From: Ignavibacteriota bacterium
GTDB taxonomy: Bacteria; Bacteroidota; Ignavibacteria; UBA10030; SZUA-254
Reading direction: 5' to 3'
DNA: 64,000 nt
Assembly (NCBI GenBank): GCA_016212665.1
Contig: JACREZ010000008.1
Coordinates: forward strand, 1-64,000
Part shown: piece after piece, positions 17,150 to 27,132 of the stretch
Position numbering within the stretch: position 1 is the first letter of the stretch
How the letters are laid out: each line of letters begins with the position of its first letter
The notes under the pieces: generated by a model
What the model saw: only the letters and a program-made list of their open reading frames with translations
What the model was told of the DNA's origin: nothing
The model's database searches: none
Translations under genes and position numbers: made by a program

Positions 17150-17360
17150 CATTTATAGGAGCAGAGTACTGGAGTGATGGAATAATGGAGGAATGGAGGA
17201 ATGGAGGATGTTACTTTTCAATAAATAATAACAATCCTTAATCCGAGGGACCAAACGGATTCCGGCTTGCCATGCTTGCGGCAGGCAGGCGTCGGAATGA
17301 CATGGTTAGTTTTTTCAAATAGTGCACACACCCCTAACCCCTCTCAAGAGGGGAATATTT
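17150..17360. other. Spacer with palindromic and word-like repeats
   Basis: The left part has repeated words of the type GGAGGAATGGAGGAATGGAG. In the middle lie CATGCTTGCGGCAGGCAGGC and a flanking pair ATTCCGG / TCGGAATGAC. CCCCTCTCAAGAGGGG, a perfect palindrome, lies near 17,339-17,354. No gene is seen. Confidence 0.5.
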
Positions 17361-17403
17361 TTCGTTTGTTTCTCCTTCCTAAAATCTGTATTTTTGATGC
17401 ACT
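17361..17403. repeat. 44-bp direct repeat, right copy
   Basis: This copy begins TTCGTTTGTTTCTCCTTCCT and ends ATGCACT. It pairs with the copy at 16,384-16,427 on the other side of the toxin-antitoxin module. Confidence 0.8.
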
Positions 17404-17479
17404 TTATGGTTCGACTTCGCTCACCATGACGAAATACTCAACATGACAGTAAACATACTATCATCGAATATCATCATAC

Positions 17480-20056
17480 ATGAATTATCCATTTTCTGAA
17501 ATTGAACCCAAGTGGCAACGGTATTGGGACGAACATCAAACATTTTCTGTCACTGAAGACGCATCGAAGCAAAAATTGTATGTGCTTGATATGTTTCCGT
17601 ATCCTTCGGGGTCGGGATTGCATGTCGGGCATCCGGAGGGATATACGGCGACGGATATTTATTGCCGCTTCAAACGGATGCGCGGGTTCAATGTTCTTCA
17701 CCCGATGGGTTGGGATGCGTTCGGTCTGCCTGCGGAACAGTACGCGGTAAAGACGGGGATTCACCCGAGCATCACGACGAGGGAGAATGTGGATACGTTT
17801 CGCCGGCAAATCAAGATGCTTGGCTTATCGTATGATTGGCAGAGGGAAGTGGATACTACCGACCCGAACTATTACAAATGGACGCAATGGATTTTCCTGA
17901 AGTTGTTTAACTCATGGTACGATGCGGCGGAGAAAAAAGCCCGCCCGATTTCGGAATTGCCTGTGCCTGAAGGTTTATCGGAGAAGGAGCGGCATGAGTA
18001 TATGGCAAAGTTCCGTTTGGCGTATCAGGCGGAAATGCCTGTGAACTGGTGCGCGGGATTGGGCGCGGTTCTTGCGAACGAGGAAGTTGACGAGTGGGTT
18101 GAGAAGGGATTCAAAGTCGAGCGGCGAATGATGAAGCAATGGATGCTTCGGATAACTGCGTACGCTGACCGGCTTGAGGAGGATTTGGCGGGACTTCAAT
18201 GGCATCCCGGGATTTTGGAGATGCAACGGAATTGGATTGGGAAATCGGAGGGAGCCACTATTAATTTCGGATTTCGAATTTCGGATTTCGGATTGCTGAA
18301 TACCGATCCTTCGGTTCACTCAGGACAGGTTCGCGGATTGGAAGTGTTTACAACAAGGCCTGATACAATTTTCGGGGCGACGTATATGGTGCTTGCGCCT
18401 GAGCATCCGCTGGTGGATGAGTTAACGACGACCTACGGTCTCGTAGAGAAGGAATGTTTGAATGCTGTACGTGAGTATCGTGAGGCGACGAAATTAAAGA
18501 GCGAGATGGAACGGACGGCGTTGGAGAAGAAAAAGACCGGCGTGTTTACGGGTGCGTATGCAATAAATCCTGCAACCGAAAAACCTATACCGATTTGGAT
18601 TGCTGATTATGTGTTAGTCTCGTATGGAACGGGTGCAATCATGGCGGTGCCCGGGCAGGATGAACGGGATTGGGAATTTGCTGAAGTGTATAATCTGCCG
18701 ATTGTGAGAACGGTTCAACCCCCATCGGATTTTTCAGGGAAGGCATTTACGGAAGATGGTCCGGCAATCAACAGCGGATTTCTTGACGGGTTGTTCATTG
18801 ATGATGCGAAGAAAAAAATCATTGCATGGTTGGAAGAAAAGGGAATCGGAAAGCGAGCGGTGAAATACAAACTGCGCGATTGGTTGTTCTCGCGTCAGCG
18901 GTATTGGGGCGAGCCGGTTCCGATTATTACAACGGAAGATGGAATTGTGCGTGCGTTGCCTGAATCGGAATTGCCGTTGTTGTTGCCGCCGAGCGATTCG
19001 TTCAAGCCAAGTGAGACGGGAGAATCTCCGCTTGCGACAATCACCGATTGGGTGAACACAGTTGACCCGGTAACAGGAATGAAAGCGCGGCGGGAAACTC
19101 ACACGATGCCGCAATGGGCTGGTTCGTGTTGGTATTACCTGCGCTACATTGACCCGAAGAATGAGAAAGAGTTTATCTCAAAAGCAAAAGAAAAGTATTG
19201 GATGCCGATTGATTTGTATGTCGGCGGTGCGGAACATGCAGTGTTACATTTGTTGTATGCACGGTTCTGGCATAAAGTGTTGTTCGATTTGGGATATGTT
19301 TCGACGAAGGAACCGTTCTCCCGCTTGATTAATCAAGGAACGATTTTGGGTGAAGACGGACAAAAGATGTCGAAGTCGCGGGGCAACGTCATCAATCCTG
19401 ATGATGTTGTGAAAGAGTATGGAGCGGATTCGCTCCGGTTGTTCGAGATGTTCATGGGTCCGCTTGAGGATACGAAGCCGTGGTCAATGCATGGAGTGGA
19501 AGGAGTGTTTCGTTTTCTCAATCGCTCGTGGCGTATGATGGTGAATGAGGACGGAACATTAAACAGCACAATCGGGAATGTTCCGCTTTCGACAGAACAT
19601 GAACGGTTGCTTCATAAGACAATCAAAAAAGTAACGGAAGATGTTGACACGCTGAACTTCAACACGGCGATTTCTCAGATGATGATTTTTGTAAATGAAT
19701 TTTACGGGTTGAATCCGAAATCAAAGTCGGCGATGGAGATGTTTGTGAAGTTGCTTTCTCCGTTTGCTCCGCACATTGCGGAAGAGTTGTGGCAGAAGTT
19801 GGGACATAAAAAATCAATCGCATATGAACCATGGCCACAATACGATGAAGCGAAGACGAAAGATGATTCGGTGGAGATTGTTGTGCAGTTCAATGGGAAG
19901 TTGAAAGCAAAGTTTCAGGCGCCGATTGGATTGGATGACGAAGCGTTGAAGACAATGGCATTAGCGGATGAAGCAGTGAAGCGAAATCTTGATGGCAAAC
20001 AGATTGTGAAAGCGATTGTTGTGAAAAACCGGCTTGTGAATTTGGTGGTGAAGTAG
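17480..20056 (+). CDS. leuS: Leucyl-tRNA synthetase
   Basis: An 858-residue class I synthetase that charges tRNA-Leu. The HIGH-like motif is in [20 protein letters not shown] near residue 45, and the KMSKS motif is [16 protein letters not shown]. The editing (CP1) domain carries the usual [14 protein letters not shown] and [16 protein letters not shown]. An extra stretch sits at the start of the editing domain, around residues 262-286 ([14 protein letters not shown] and on). It is encoded by sequence that looks like the intergenic repeats of this genome, yet the frame is intact. The rest of the protein is normal in length and order. Confidence 0.96.
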   Translation: MNYPFSEIEPKWQRYWDEHQTFSVTEDASKQKLYVLDMFPYPSGSGLHVGHPEGYTATDIYCRFKRMRGFNVLHPMGWDAFGLPAEQYAVKTGIHPSITTRENVDTFRRQIKMLGLSYDWQREVDTTDPNYYKWTQWIFLKLFNSWYDAAEKKARPISELPVPEGLSEKERHEYMAKFRLAYQAEMPVNWCAGLGAVLANEEVDEWVEKGFKVERRMMKQWMLRITAYADRLEEDLAGLQWHPGILEMQRNWIGKSEGATINFGFRISDFGLLNTDPSVHSGQVRGLEVFTTRPDTIFGATYMVLAPEHPLVDELTTTYGLVEKECLNAVREYREATKLKSEMERTALEKKKTGVFTGAYAINPATEKPIPIWIADYVLVSYGTGAIMAVPGQDERDWEFAEVYNLPIVRTVQPPSDFSGKAFTEDGPAINSGFLDGLFIDDAKKKIIAWLEEKGIGKRAVKYKLRDWLFSRQRYWGEPVPIITTEDGIVRALPESELPLLLPPSDSFKPSETGESPLATITDWVNTVDPVTGMKARRETHTMPQWAGSCWYYLRYIDPKNEKEFISKAKEKYWMPIDLYVGGAEHAVLHLLYARFWHKVLFDLGYVSTKEPFSRLINQGTILGEDGQKMSKSRGNVINPDDVVKEYGADSLRLFEMFMGPLEDTKPWSMHGVEGVFRFLNRSWRMMVNEDGTLNSTIGNVPLSTEHERLLHKTIKKVTEDVDTLNFNTAISQMMIFVNEFYGLNPKSKSAMEMFVKLLSPFAPHIAEELWQKLGHKKSIAYEPWPQYDEAKTKDDSVEIVVQFNGKLKAKFQAPIGLDDEALKTMALADEAVKRNLDGKQIVKAIVVKNRLVNLVVK
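18264..18336. repeat. Repeat-derived in-frame insertion inside leuS
   Basis: Between the codons for GATIN and [10 protein letters not shown] the DNA repeats ATTTCGGATTTCG and related words, then continues with ATACCGATCCTTCGGTT. The word pattern matches the spacer at 11,227, and most LeuRS proteins have only a short loop here. The inserted stretch is in frame and has no stop. Confidence 0.6.
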
Positions 20057-20097
20057 GAGTGGTATTTTTCTCTGGCTACACGGAACTCATCCCCCGG

Positions 20098-20122
20098 CCC
20101 CTTCTCTTTTCAAGAGAAGGGG
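20098..20122. repeat. Palindromic spacer element
   Basis: CCCCTTCTCTT pairs perfectly with AAGAGAAGGGG around a three-base loop, but no T-run follows. It resembles the CCCCTCTCAAGAGGGG element near 17,340 and is probably a dispersed palindrome that may also act as a weak terminator after leuS. Confidence 0.5.
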
Positions 20123-20143
20123 AGGATATGGGATAATAAAACG

Positions 20144-20962
20144 ATGAAGCCATCAATTACATTAGTGATTGCGGTTTATAATGCTGTCAGGTATCTCGAA
20201 TTTATTTTTGAAGCGTTGAAGCGGCAATCGTTCAGAGAGTTTGAAGTGATTGTTGCTGATGATGGGTCGGGACCGGAAATTAAAGAATTAATCGAACGAA
20301 TACGTCCATCAGTTTATTTTCCGATTCAACATCTCTGGCATGAAGACAACGGCTTTCGGAAAAACATTATGCTGAACAACGCTATTCGTGCTTCACAGTC
20401 GGATTATCTGGTTTTTATTGATGGAGATTGTGTGCCGCATAAAGACTTTTTGTCTGACCACTGGAACCATCGTCAGGAACATGGTTTGTTGTGTGGTAAG
20501 CGTGTAAATTTAAGTAAACAATTGACCGAACAATTAACTCTGGAAGATATTCAAACAGGAAGATTTGAACGGCTTACTTGGCGACTATTTTTGGACGGTT
20601 TGAAAGCACAAAGTATTAATACAGAAGAATCGTTGAGAATTACTTCACCATTGATGAGAAAATTATTTGTTCAACCTGAAGGAAGAATTCTGGGTTGTAA
20701 TTTTTCGGTGAAGAAGGAACTCTTGGAAAAGATAAACGGATTCAATGAAGATTATCTGGCACCGGGAAGGGGAGAAGATTCGGATATCGCATTTCGATTA
20801 GGACTATTAGGCGTTCGCATGGTCTCCATTAGATTTCTTGCAATACAAATTCATTTATATCATAGCAGAACCGATGGAAGAGATGAGAACAAATATTTAT
20901 ATGAACATATTGTGGCAACACGTGAAATGATTTGTAAACACGGTTTGAAGAAACTCGACTAA
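20144..20962 (+). CDS. Family 2 glycosyltransferase
   Basis: This 272-residue GT-A enzyme opens with ITLVIAVYNAVRYLEFIFEAL, has DDGSG for nucleotide-sugar binding near residue 40 and the metal-binding DxD as IDGDC near residue 94. Near the C-terminus, GRGEDSDIAFRLGLLG resembles the galactosyltransferase-type C-terminal motif. It has no membrane span. It is the first gene of a five-gene set for cell-surface polysaccharide or LPS core synthesis, 4 bases before an MsbA-like exporter. The sugar it transfers cannot be read from the sequence. Confidence 0.85.
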   Translation: MKPSITLVIAVYNAVRYLEFIFEALKRQSFREFEVIVADDGSGPEIKELIERIRPSVYFPIQHLWHEDNGFRKNIMLNNAIRASQSDYLVFIDGDCVPHKDFLSDHWNHRQEHGLLCGKRVNLSKQLTEQLTLEDIQTGRFERLTWRLFLDGLKAQSINTEESLRITSPLMRKLFVQPEGRILGCNFSVKKELLEKINGFNEDYLAPGRGEDSDIAFRLGLLGVRMVSIRFLAIQIHLYHSRTDGRDENKYLYEHIVATREMICKHGLKKLD

Positions 20963-20965
20963 TCC

Positions 20966-22810
20966 ATGAACGCATTTTCCATATACAAACGGATTCTCCT
21001 GTATGCAAAGCCATACTGGAAGCATATCAGCGGCTCGATTGCATGTACGGTGTTTTATTCACTTTTCAGCGGCGTTTCGATTTTTCTTTTCATCCCGTTG
21101 CTGGATATACTTTTCCATCCTGAAAAGATGCAGCAACAAGTTGCGCCGGAAACACTTTCCGTTCCCTTCGGACTTGAGAGTGTGTTCGGTAGTTTGAAGG
21201 AGGCGTTACTTTCGTTTGTGTTCAGCGGAACACAGATGGATGCGCTGTTTAAGATTTGTTTGATTATCGTGCTTTCCTTTTTCTTCAAGAATGTGTTCGG
21301 ATATTTTCAATCTTTCCTGATGAATTATGCAGAAGAAGGAGTTATCAAGGATTTACGCAACGCATTGTATCGTCACCTGCACAATTTACCATTGGCGTAT
21401 TTTTCCAATGAGCGAACCGGCGGACTAATATCCCGCATCATTAATGATGTCAATCTTATCAATGGCGGCGTCAGCGCGTTCTTTAATACGCTGATTCGCG
21501 AACCGTTGTTGATTATTGTGTATCTCGGTTTGGCAATTACATTAAGTTGGAAACTGACACTTCTCTCGTTGATTGTTTTTCCATTCGCCTTGTCCATTAT
21601 CAGCTTTATTGCAATTCGATTGCACAAAGAGCGGGGAGTTTCTCAGGAACAATTAGCCGATATTACTTCCGTGTTGCAGGAAACAATTTCCGGAGTGAAG
21701 ATTGTAAAGGCGTTCGGGATGGAGGAATTTGAAAACAAGAAGTTCAATCGTTATACAAGATACTATTTTGACACGCTTATCAAGATTACGCGCATACGCG
21801 ATATTGCGTCACCAACGACGGAATTGATGAGCGTGATTGCAGGCGCAGTCATTATTTGGATTGGCGGACAACAAGTCTTACTTGAGCAAAGTTTACGAGC
21901 GAGTGAGTTTCTTGGATTCCTGTTCATAATATTTCAAATTATGCCGCCGGTGAAAGAATTAACCAATGTTAATAATCGTATTCAGGAATCGAGCGCGGCT
22001 GGAAAAAGAATTTTCGAGATACTTGACACCGAACCAAGTATTCGGAACAATGAGAATCCGAAGATGTTGAGAGAATTCAAATCGCAGATTGAATTTAAGA
22101 ATGTCTCGTTTTCGTATAATGAAATTGATGCTGTTCTTAATAACATTTCAATGACGATTGACAAGGGAGAAGTTGTTGCGGTCGTTGGTTCAAGCGGAAG
22201 TGGAAAGACGACCTTAGTAGATTTAGTCCCGCGTTTTTATGATGTCTCAAATGGCGGAATTACAATTGATGAAATTGATGTACGTGATTTCGATGTGAAA
22301 TCACTCAGAAGTAACATCGGAATAGTAACGCAGGAGACGATTCTTTTTAATGACACGGTGAAAAATAATATCGCGTACGGGTTGGATGATTGCTCTGATG
22401 AAAAGATTATCGCGGCAGCAAAAGCGGCAAATGCACACAAGTTTATTATGGAGATGCCCGAACAGTATCAAAGCATAATCGGTGAACGTGGAGTAAAATT
22501 ATCCGGCGGTGAGCGTCAGCGGCTTTCTCTGGCAAGGGCAATATTGAAAAATCCACCGATATTAATTCTTGATGAGGCAACCTCCGCGCTTGATACAGAA
22601 TCTGAGATATTAGTCCAGGAGGCGATAGACCATTTGATGTCCGGCAGAACTTCGATTGTGATTGCTCATCGGCTTTCTACTATTCAACACGCAAATAAAA
22701 TAATTGTGTTAAGTGATGGAAAAATAGTTGAAACCGGAACTCATGCTGAACTCATTACGAATCAGTCCGGTGTGTACAGGAAGTTGTACGAATTACAATT
22801 TCGCTCTTAA
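20966..22810 (+). CDS. MsbA-like ABC exporter (lipid A/LPS flippase type)
   Basis: A 614-residue half-transporter with an N-terminal membrane domain of about six spans (residues ~15-330) and a C-terminal ATPase. Walker A is GSSGSGKTTLVD, the signature LSGGERQRLSLARAIL, Walker B ILILDEATSALD and the switch His in IAHRLSTIQ. Family members export lipid-linked molecules; the glycosyltransferase neighbours suggest LPS core-lipid A or a polysaccharide lipid as cargo. A periplasmic loop of ~60 residues after the first span is a little longer than in MsbA. Confidence 0.88.
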   Translation: MNAFSIYKRILLYAKPYWKHISGSIACTVFYSLFSGVSIFLFIPLLDILFHPEKMQQQVAPETLSVPFGLESVFGSLKEALLSFVFSGTQMDALFKICLIIVLSFFFKNVFGYFQSFLMNYAEEGVIKDLRNALYRHLHNLPLAYFSNERTGGLISRIINDVNLINGGVSAFFNTLIREPLLIIVYLGLAITLSWKLTLLSLIVFPFALSIISFIAIRLHKERGVSQEQLADITSVLQETISGVKIVKAFGMEEFENKKFNRYTRYYFDTLIKITRIRDIASPTTELMSVIAGAVIIWIGGQQVLLEQSLRASEFLGFLFIIFQIMPPVKELTNVNNRIQESSAAGKRIFEILDTEPSIRNNENPKMLREFKSQIEFKNVSFSYNEIDAVLNNISMTIDKGEVVAVVGSSGSGKTTLVDLVPRFYDVSNGGITIDEIDVRDFDVKSLRSNIGIVTQETILFNDTVKNNIAYGLDDCSDEKIIAAAKAANAHKFIMEMPEQYQSIIGERGVKLSGGERQRLSLARAILKNPPILILDEATSALDTESEILVQEAIDHLMSGRTSIVIAHRLSTIQHANKIIVLSDGKIVETGTHAELITNQSGVYRKLYELQFRS

Positions 22811-22815
22811 GTAAT

Positions 22816-23940
22816 ATGCGGCTTCTGAAAATTCTGACACAAAGCAAGCGTAAGCGAGAAGCACAATTTTATGAATTTATCAAGGATAAGAGTAACGTCA
22901 GAAAAATACTTGTTCTCCGTAATGGATTACTTGGCGATTGTGTTTTCATTACGCCGGTGTTGGAACGATTGTCAAACACATTTCCCGATGCAACCATAGA
23001 TGTGATTGTGAGCGAACAATCGAAAGAGATTCTTCGTCATCATCCATCAATACATTCGATTCGATGGATACGTTCACAAGCATCATTTCAAGAACAAATG
23101 AAAATGTACATTACACTCCGGCACGAACACTATGACGTCGCACTCATCCTCGAATCGAACACGCATTATTCAATCATGTCTCCGTTGATACAAGCAAAAT
23201 ATGTTGTCACGTTTCAGAACTCGTGGGATTTTCTGTCCGATATTTCCTTCGCATGGAAAGACGGTGTCCATCATGTGGAGTCGGAACTTGAAACAGTAAG
23301 AACCTGGACTACGAACGCGAATACAGATTTCCCGCGACTGTATGTCACCGAAGCAGAAATCAATAAAGGAACAGAGTTATTAATAAGTGAAGGAGTAACG
23401 GAAAGAAAAAGAATATTCTGTTTTCATCCGGGATGCAATGAACCAGATTCTGTTCGTCAATGGGTTGTTGGACGGTACGCGCGTTTGGCAGAGGTATTGA
23501 GTGAACTGTATCAAGTCCAAATCGTATTCACCGGAGTGAAACGAGATAGACACGAAATTGCAATGATACAGAAACAGATGAAACACGCGTCGGTAAATCT
23601 TGCAGGAAAGACATCGCTTCGGGAATTTATGGCTGTTTTGAAATTGTCGAAATTTGTCCTCGGACCGGATACGGGCGCGATTCATATTGCAACGGCATTG
23701 CAAATTCCTTCGGTGATGCTCATGGGCTATTCTGACCCGGTAAAAACGGGTCCGTATGATTCCGGATTATCAAAAGTTGTCCGGGTGAAATTACCATGCA
23801 GTCCCTGCACGGAAACAGAACCGAAACCACAGCAATGGAATTATTGCAAGGATAACCGTCCTGCAACGTGCATGGAGCAATTAACCGTTGAGCAAGTACT
23901 TCACACCATTCAGGAAATGGAAATGCAGAACTATCTTTGA
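22816..23940 (+). CDS. Heptosyltransferase-like glycosyltransferase (GT9)
   Basis: This 374-residue protein shows GT9 features. KILVLRNGLLGDCVFITPVLERL is the N-terminal acceptor loop, and FHPGCNEPDSVRQW precedes the donor domain. LAGKTSLREFMAVLKLSKFVLGPDTGAIHIATAL is the ADP-heptose-binding region typical of WaaF/WaaC. It would add heptose or a related sugar to LPS core. It starts 6 bases after the ABC exporter and its stop overlaps the region of the next start. Confidence 0.87.
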   Translation: MRLLKILTQSKRKREAQFYEFIKDKSNVRKILVLRNGLLGDCVFITPVLERLSNTFPDATIDVIVSEQSKEILRHHPSIHSIRWIRSQASFQEQMKMYITLRHEHYDVALILESNTHYSIMSPLIQAKYVVTFQNSWDFLSDISFAWKDGVHHVESELETVRTWTTNANTDFPRLYVTEAEINKGTELLISEGVTERKRIFCFHPGCNEPDSVRQWVVGRYARLAEVLSELYQVQIVFTGVKRDRHEIAMIQKQMKHASVNLAGKTSLREFMAVLKLSKFVLGPDTGAIHIATALQIPSVMLMGYSDPVKTGPYDSGLSKVVRVKLPCSPCTETEPKPQQWNYCKDNRPATCMEQLTVEQVLHTIQEMEMQNYL

Positions 23941-23963
23941 GTGATAGTTCGAGGTGTGAAGAA

Positions 23964-25154
23964 ATGATGAATAAGTTTTTTAAGAGTCCAACAAATATAC
24001 AGACGATGTTACAGTCGAGAGAATTTTTATTACAACTTACAGGATTGACTTTAAAACTTCAAATTGTTAGTCTGATGGTTTCGATTGCGGCGGCTCAAAT
24101 CTTGTTCGGCTTTCTTCTCATTTTCAGCATACTGTTGTATCGGCAAGGCGCGAGATACAAACCAACGCGGTTTGATATTCCCATTCTTGTTTTTGTTCTT
24201 GCCCGCTTACTTTCTATTATTTTTTCAGAATATCCTTCAGAGAGTTTCAACACCATTACGAAGGAATTGATATTCTATTCAAGTTTCTACGCGACGGTAT
24301 TCTATTTGCAACATGCCACCGAAGAGGAGAGAAATGCAGTACTACGTTGGTTATTTATTTCAACAGCGATTGTTGCACTTGTTGCTTCGGGAATAACAAT
24401 TGTCGGACTGACAAAACGAGCGAGAGGATTTACCGGCGGTGGAACACTTGCCACTCACCTGAGTCTCACGATGGTAGTAGCGCTTTGTTTGAAAGAAGAA
24501 AAGAAAATATTCAAAGCGCCTCTTCATTTTTGGTTATTGTTTCTCTCGATGAGCATCGGTTTGGCATTTACATTTACAAGAGGTGATTGGCTTGCAACCT
24601 CAATTGCGCTACTCGTCTATGGTTCCTTATTTAACAAAAAAATGGTTTTGGGTTTCATAGTGTTTGTAAGCGTCATCGTTCTTTCGGTTCCTTACGCACG
24701 CGAGCGTGTTACAACCTTGATGAATCCCTGGGACCATTCAAGCGACCGACTGACACTCTGGAAAAATGCAGTGACGCATTTTGATGAACATCCATTCTTT
24801 GGTTTCGGTCCTGAAACATTTCATCATGTGTTTAATGATAGAATGAACATTGATGATAAAGGAATCGGTGCGTGGCATAATGATGTTATTCAGATTTATA
24901 TGGAAAGCGGCTTGCTCGGTGTTAGCGCTTTTGTCTTTATGATTGGGTCAGTTGTATATGTCTCAGTAGTAACAATTCGACGAACAAAAATAAACCATAG
25001 TAGTTCTGCTGTGCCATTGATGGGAGTGCTTCTGGTAATTACTTATCTTGTATTGGGTAGTTTCGGCACACCGACTGGCTCTATTACGAACGGGATGCTT
25101 TTCAGATTTCTTCTTGCAGTTATTGCTATCAATCATCAGGAACGTACACAGTGA
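23964..25154 (+). CDS. O-antigen ligase/polymerase-like membrane protein
   Basis: About 396 residues if translation starts at ATG 23,964, which has a GAGG ribosome-binding site 9 bases upstream; a TTG at 23,937 is an alternative. The protein has around ten hydrophobic spans. A periplasmic loop carries TRGDWLATSIALL and then LTLWKNAVTHFDEHPFFGFGPETFHH and GAWHNDVIQIYMESGLLG. These are the typical marks of the Wzy_C/O-antigen ligase family, including the conserved 'HN' motif. It probably joins or polymerises surface sugar chains in the periplasm. Confidence 0.83.
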   Translation: MMNKFFKSPTNIQTMLQSREFLLQLTGLTLKLQIVSLMVSIAAAQILFGFLLIFSILLYRQGARYKPTRFDIPILVFVLARLLSIIFSEYPSESFNTITKELIFYSSFYATVFYLQHATEEERNAVLRWLFISTAIVALVASGITIVGLTKRARGFTGGGTLATHLSLTMVVALCLKEEKKIFKAPLHFWLLFLSMSIGLAFTFTRGDWLATSIALLVYGSLFNKKMVLGFIVFVSVIVLSVPYARERVTTLMNPWDHSSDRLTLWKNAVTHFDEHPFFGFGPETFHHVFNDRMNIDDKGIGAWHNDVIQIYMESGLLGVSAFVFMIGSVVYVSVVTIRRTKINHSSSAVPLMGVLLVITYLVLGSFGTPTGSITNGMLFRFLLAVIAINHQERTQ

Positions 25155-25156
25155 AT

Positions 25157-25924
25157 ATGAAAACTATTGGTCTCTCCGTTATTGTGATAACGAAAAATGA
25201 AGAACGGAATATTCGGGAATGCCTTGAGTCGGTGAAGTGGGCTGATGAAATTATTGTTGTTGATTCTCAGAGCAATGACAGAACTGTAGAGATTGCCCGT
25301 GAGTTTACTGAAAATATTTTTGTCATCGAGTGGAAAGGGTACGGAGAGACAAAAAACTTTGCCTTGACAAAAGTAACCAACGAATGGGTATTCTGGCTTG
25401 ATGCAGATGAACGAGTGCCGAAAGAACTTGCTGATGAAATCAAACTGACGATACAATCATCAAGAGAAATGACTGCGTATAAAGTTGCCCGCCGGGCATA
25501 TTTTCTTGGTAAATGGATTAAACATTGTGGCTGGTATCCGGGGTATGTTGTACGATTATTCAAAAAAGACTCCGCTCAGTTCACTCAATCGCTTGTGCAT
25601 GAGAAAGTGGAAATCGCTGGTACTTTCGGACAACTACAGCACGACCTGCTTCATTATACGGATGATAATTTATTTCATTACTTCTCAAAATTTAACAACT
25701 ACACTTCCCTCGCGGCTGAGGAGATGAAAAAATCCGGTAGAAATTATTCACTATGGGATGTATTGACTCGTCCACCGTTTTTATTTTTCAAGATGTATTT
25801 TCTCCGGCTTGGATTTCTTGACGGGATGCACGGATTTATTCTCTCGGCAGTCTCCGCTTTTTATGTATTTGTGAAATACGGAAAATTGTGGGAACTTTAC
25901 AGACATAATTCAGAAAAGAACTAA
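25157..25924 (+). CDS. WaaE/LgtF-like family 2 glycosyltransferase
   Basis: A 255-residue enzyme starting at ATG 25,157, overlapping the end of the ligase-like gene region. It opens with SVIVITKNEERNIRECLESV, has IIVVDSQSNDRT and the DxD motif in FWLDADERVPKEL. It then runs through KWIKHCGWYPGYVVRLFKK and YSLWDVLTRPPFLFFKMYFLR, matching the LPS-core beta-glucosyltransferase group (WaaE/KdtX-type). The C-terminal hydrophobic helices suggest membrane attachment. It closes the surface-polysaccharide cluster. Confidence 0.86.
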   Translation: MKTIGLSVIVITKNEERNIRECLESVKWADEIIVVDSQSNDRTVEIAREFTENIFVIEWKGYGETKNFALTKVTNEWVFWLDADERVPKELADEIKLTIQSSREMTAYKVARRAYFLGKWIKHCGWYPGYVVRLFKKDSAQFTQSLVHEKVEIAGTFGQLQHDLLHYTDDNLFHYFSKFNNYTSLAAEEMKKSGRNYSLWDVLTRPPFLFFKMYFLRLGFLDGMHGFILSAVSAFYVFVKYGKLWELYRHNSEKN

Positions 25925-25930
25925 TCGGAG

Positions 25931-26242
25931 ATGAATATGGACTCAAAAGAAAAAGATCAAATATTATTAATTCAACTTTTAGCAATCTTTCAAGGTGCGG
26001 CAATGCAACACATGGGAAAGATGGCAGATCCTGTGACGAACCAAATCGGGCAGGATTTGGGACAAGCGCAATTCGCCATTGACATGCTTGAAATGTTACA
26101 AGCGAGAATGAAAGGAAATCTTGACACGGAAGAAGAGAAAATCTTCACAACGGTACTGCAGGATTTACGACTGAACTACGTTGATGAAGTGACGAAAGCG
26201 CAATCGACAAAAAAAGAAGAACCACCTGCAACTGCGTCATGA
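25931..26242 (+). CDS. DUF1844 protein
   Basis: The protein (103 residues) is helical and matches DUF1844: LLIQLLAIFQGAAMQHMGKMADP followed by DLGQAQFAIDMLEMLQARMKGNLDTEEEKIF. The tail is disordered and rich in Lys, Pro and Thr. Function is unknown across the family. The stop codon overlaps the start of nadK by 4 bases, so it is co-translated with NAD kinase in this genome. Confidence 0.85.
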   Translation: MNMDSKEKDQILLIQLLAIFQGAAMQHMGKMADPVTNQIGQDLGQAQFAIDMLEMLQARMKGNLDTEEEKIFTTVLQDLRLNYVDEVTKAQSTKKEEPPATAS

Positions 26243-27132
26243 AGTTCGGCATCGTAGCAAATACGACGAAGCCCGCTCTCAAGGAAATCATTACTGATTT
26301 GCTGGCGTATCTTCACAAGTGCAATTTGCAAATTGTCCTTGCGAACGACCTTGCTGAGTGGTGTAAGAATAATGTCGGGACAGATTTATTGAAGAATGTC
26401 AACATTAGTTCGGAGAATGAATTTGTTCTTCGTTCTGACATGCTCGTCGCATTGGGTGGCGATGGAACAATGCTTTCAACCGCTCGTCTCGTCGGTTCAA
26501 AAGGAAAACCAATTCTCGGAATCAATCTCGGGAAGTTGGGATTTCTTGCCGAAGTTTCGATTGACGAAACGCATCAGTGTATTGATGATATTATTTCCGA
26601 CAGGTATTTTCTGGAAGAACGAATGGTTTTGGAAGCGAAAAGTCTTTCCGATAACGAACTGTTTTACGCTTTAAATGAAATTGTGATTGATAAAGGCGCA
26701 TTGCCTCGCGTAATTGAAATGGAAACATCCGTTGATAATGATTACATGGTGACGTATTCTGCTGATGGAATAATTCTCAACACGCCTACCGGTTCAACAG
26801 CGTATTCGCTTGCAAGCGGCGGACCGATTGTGAATCCTTCGTGCAAAGTAATTACCATCAATCCGATTGCGCCGCATACACTCTCGGCACGGCCGGTGAT
26901 TGTTTCTGATTCGAGTGAGATAAAAGTCAGTGTGAAATCCACAGGACATTTTGCTCACATCACTGCCGACGGACAAGTAGAAAAATTTTATGACACACCG
27001 ACAGAGTTTCTCGTTCGAAAAGCCGATTACAACATCAAACTTGTCAAGCGGAAGCATCGAACATACTATGATTTGTTAAGAGCAAAACTTCAGTGGGGGA
27101 AAGATATTCGGACACAAAGAACGGTACAATGA
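26239..27132 (+). CDS. nadK: NAD kinase
   Basis: A 297-residue ATP-NAD kinase that makes NADP. The GGDGTML motif is in VALGGDGTMLSTAR near residue 73, the NE-containing segment is YALNEIVIDKG, and the conserved TPTGSTAYSLASGGPIV stands in the C-terminal half. Length is standard. The start overlaps the DUF1844 gene by 4 bases and the end overlaps radA by 4 bases, so the genes are tightly coupled. Confidence 0.96.
   Translation: MKFGIVANTTKPALKEIITDLLAYLHKCNLQIVLANDLAEWCKNNVGTDLLKNVNISSENEFVLRSDMLVALGGDGTMLSTARLVGSKGKPILGINLGKLGFLAEVSIDETHQCIDDIISDRYFLEERMVLEAKSLSDNELFYALNEIVIDKGALPRVIEMETSVDNDYMVTYSADGIILNTPTGSTAYSLASGGPIVNPSCKVITINPIAPHTLSARPVIVSDSSEIKVSVKSTGHFAHITADGQVEKFYDTPTEFLVRKADYNIKLVKRKHRTYYDLLRAKLQWGKDIRTQRTVQ

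Noticed and set aside
17502-17750. Second plus-strand frame inside leuS
   Set aside because: It is a shadow of the leuS coding sequence in another frame.
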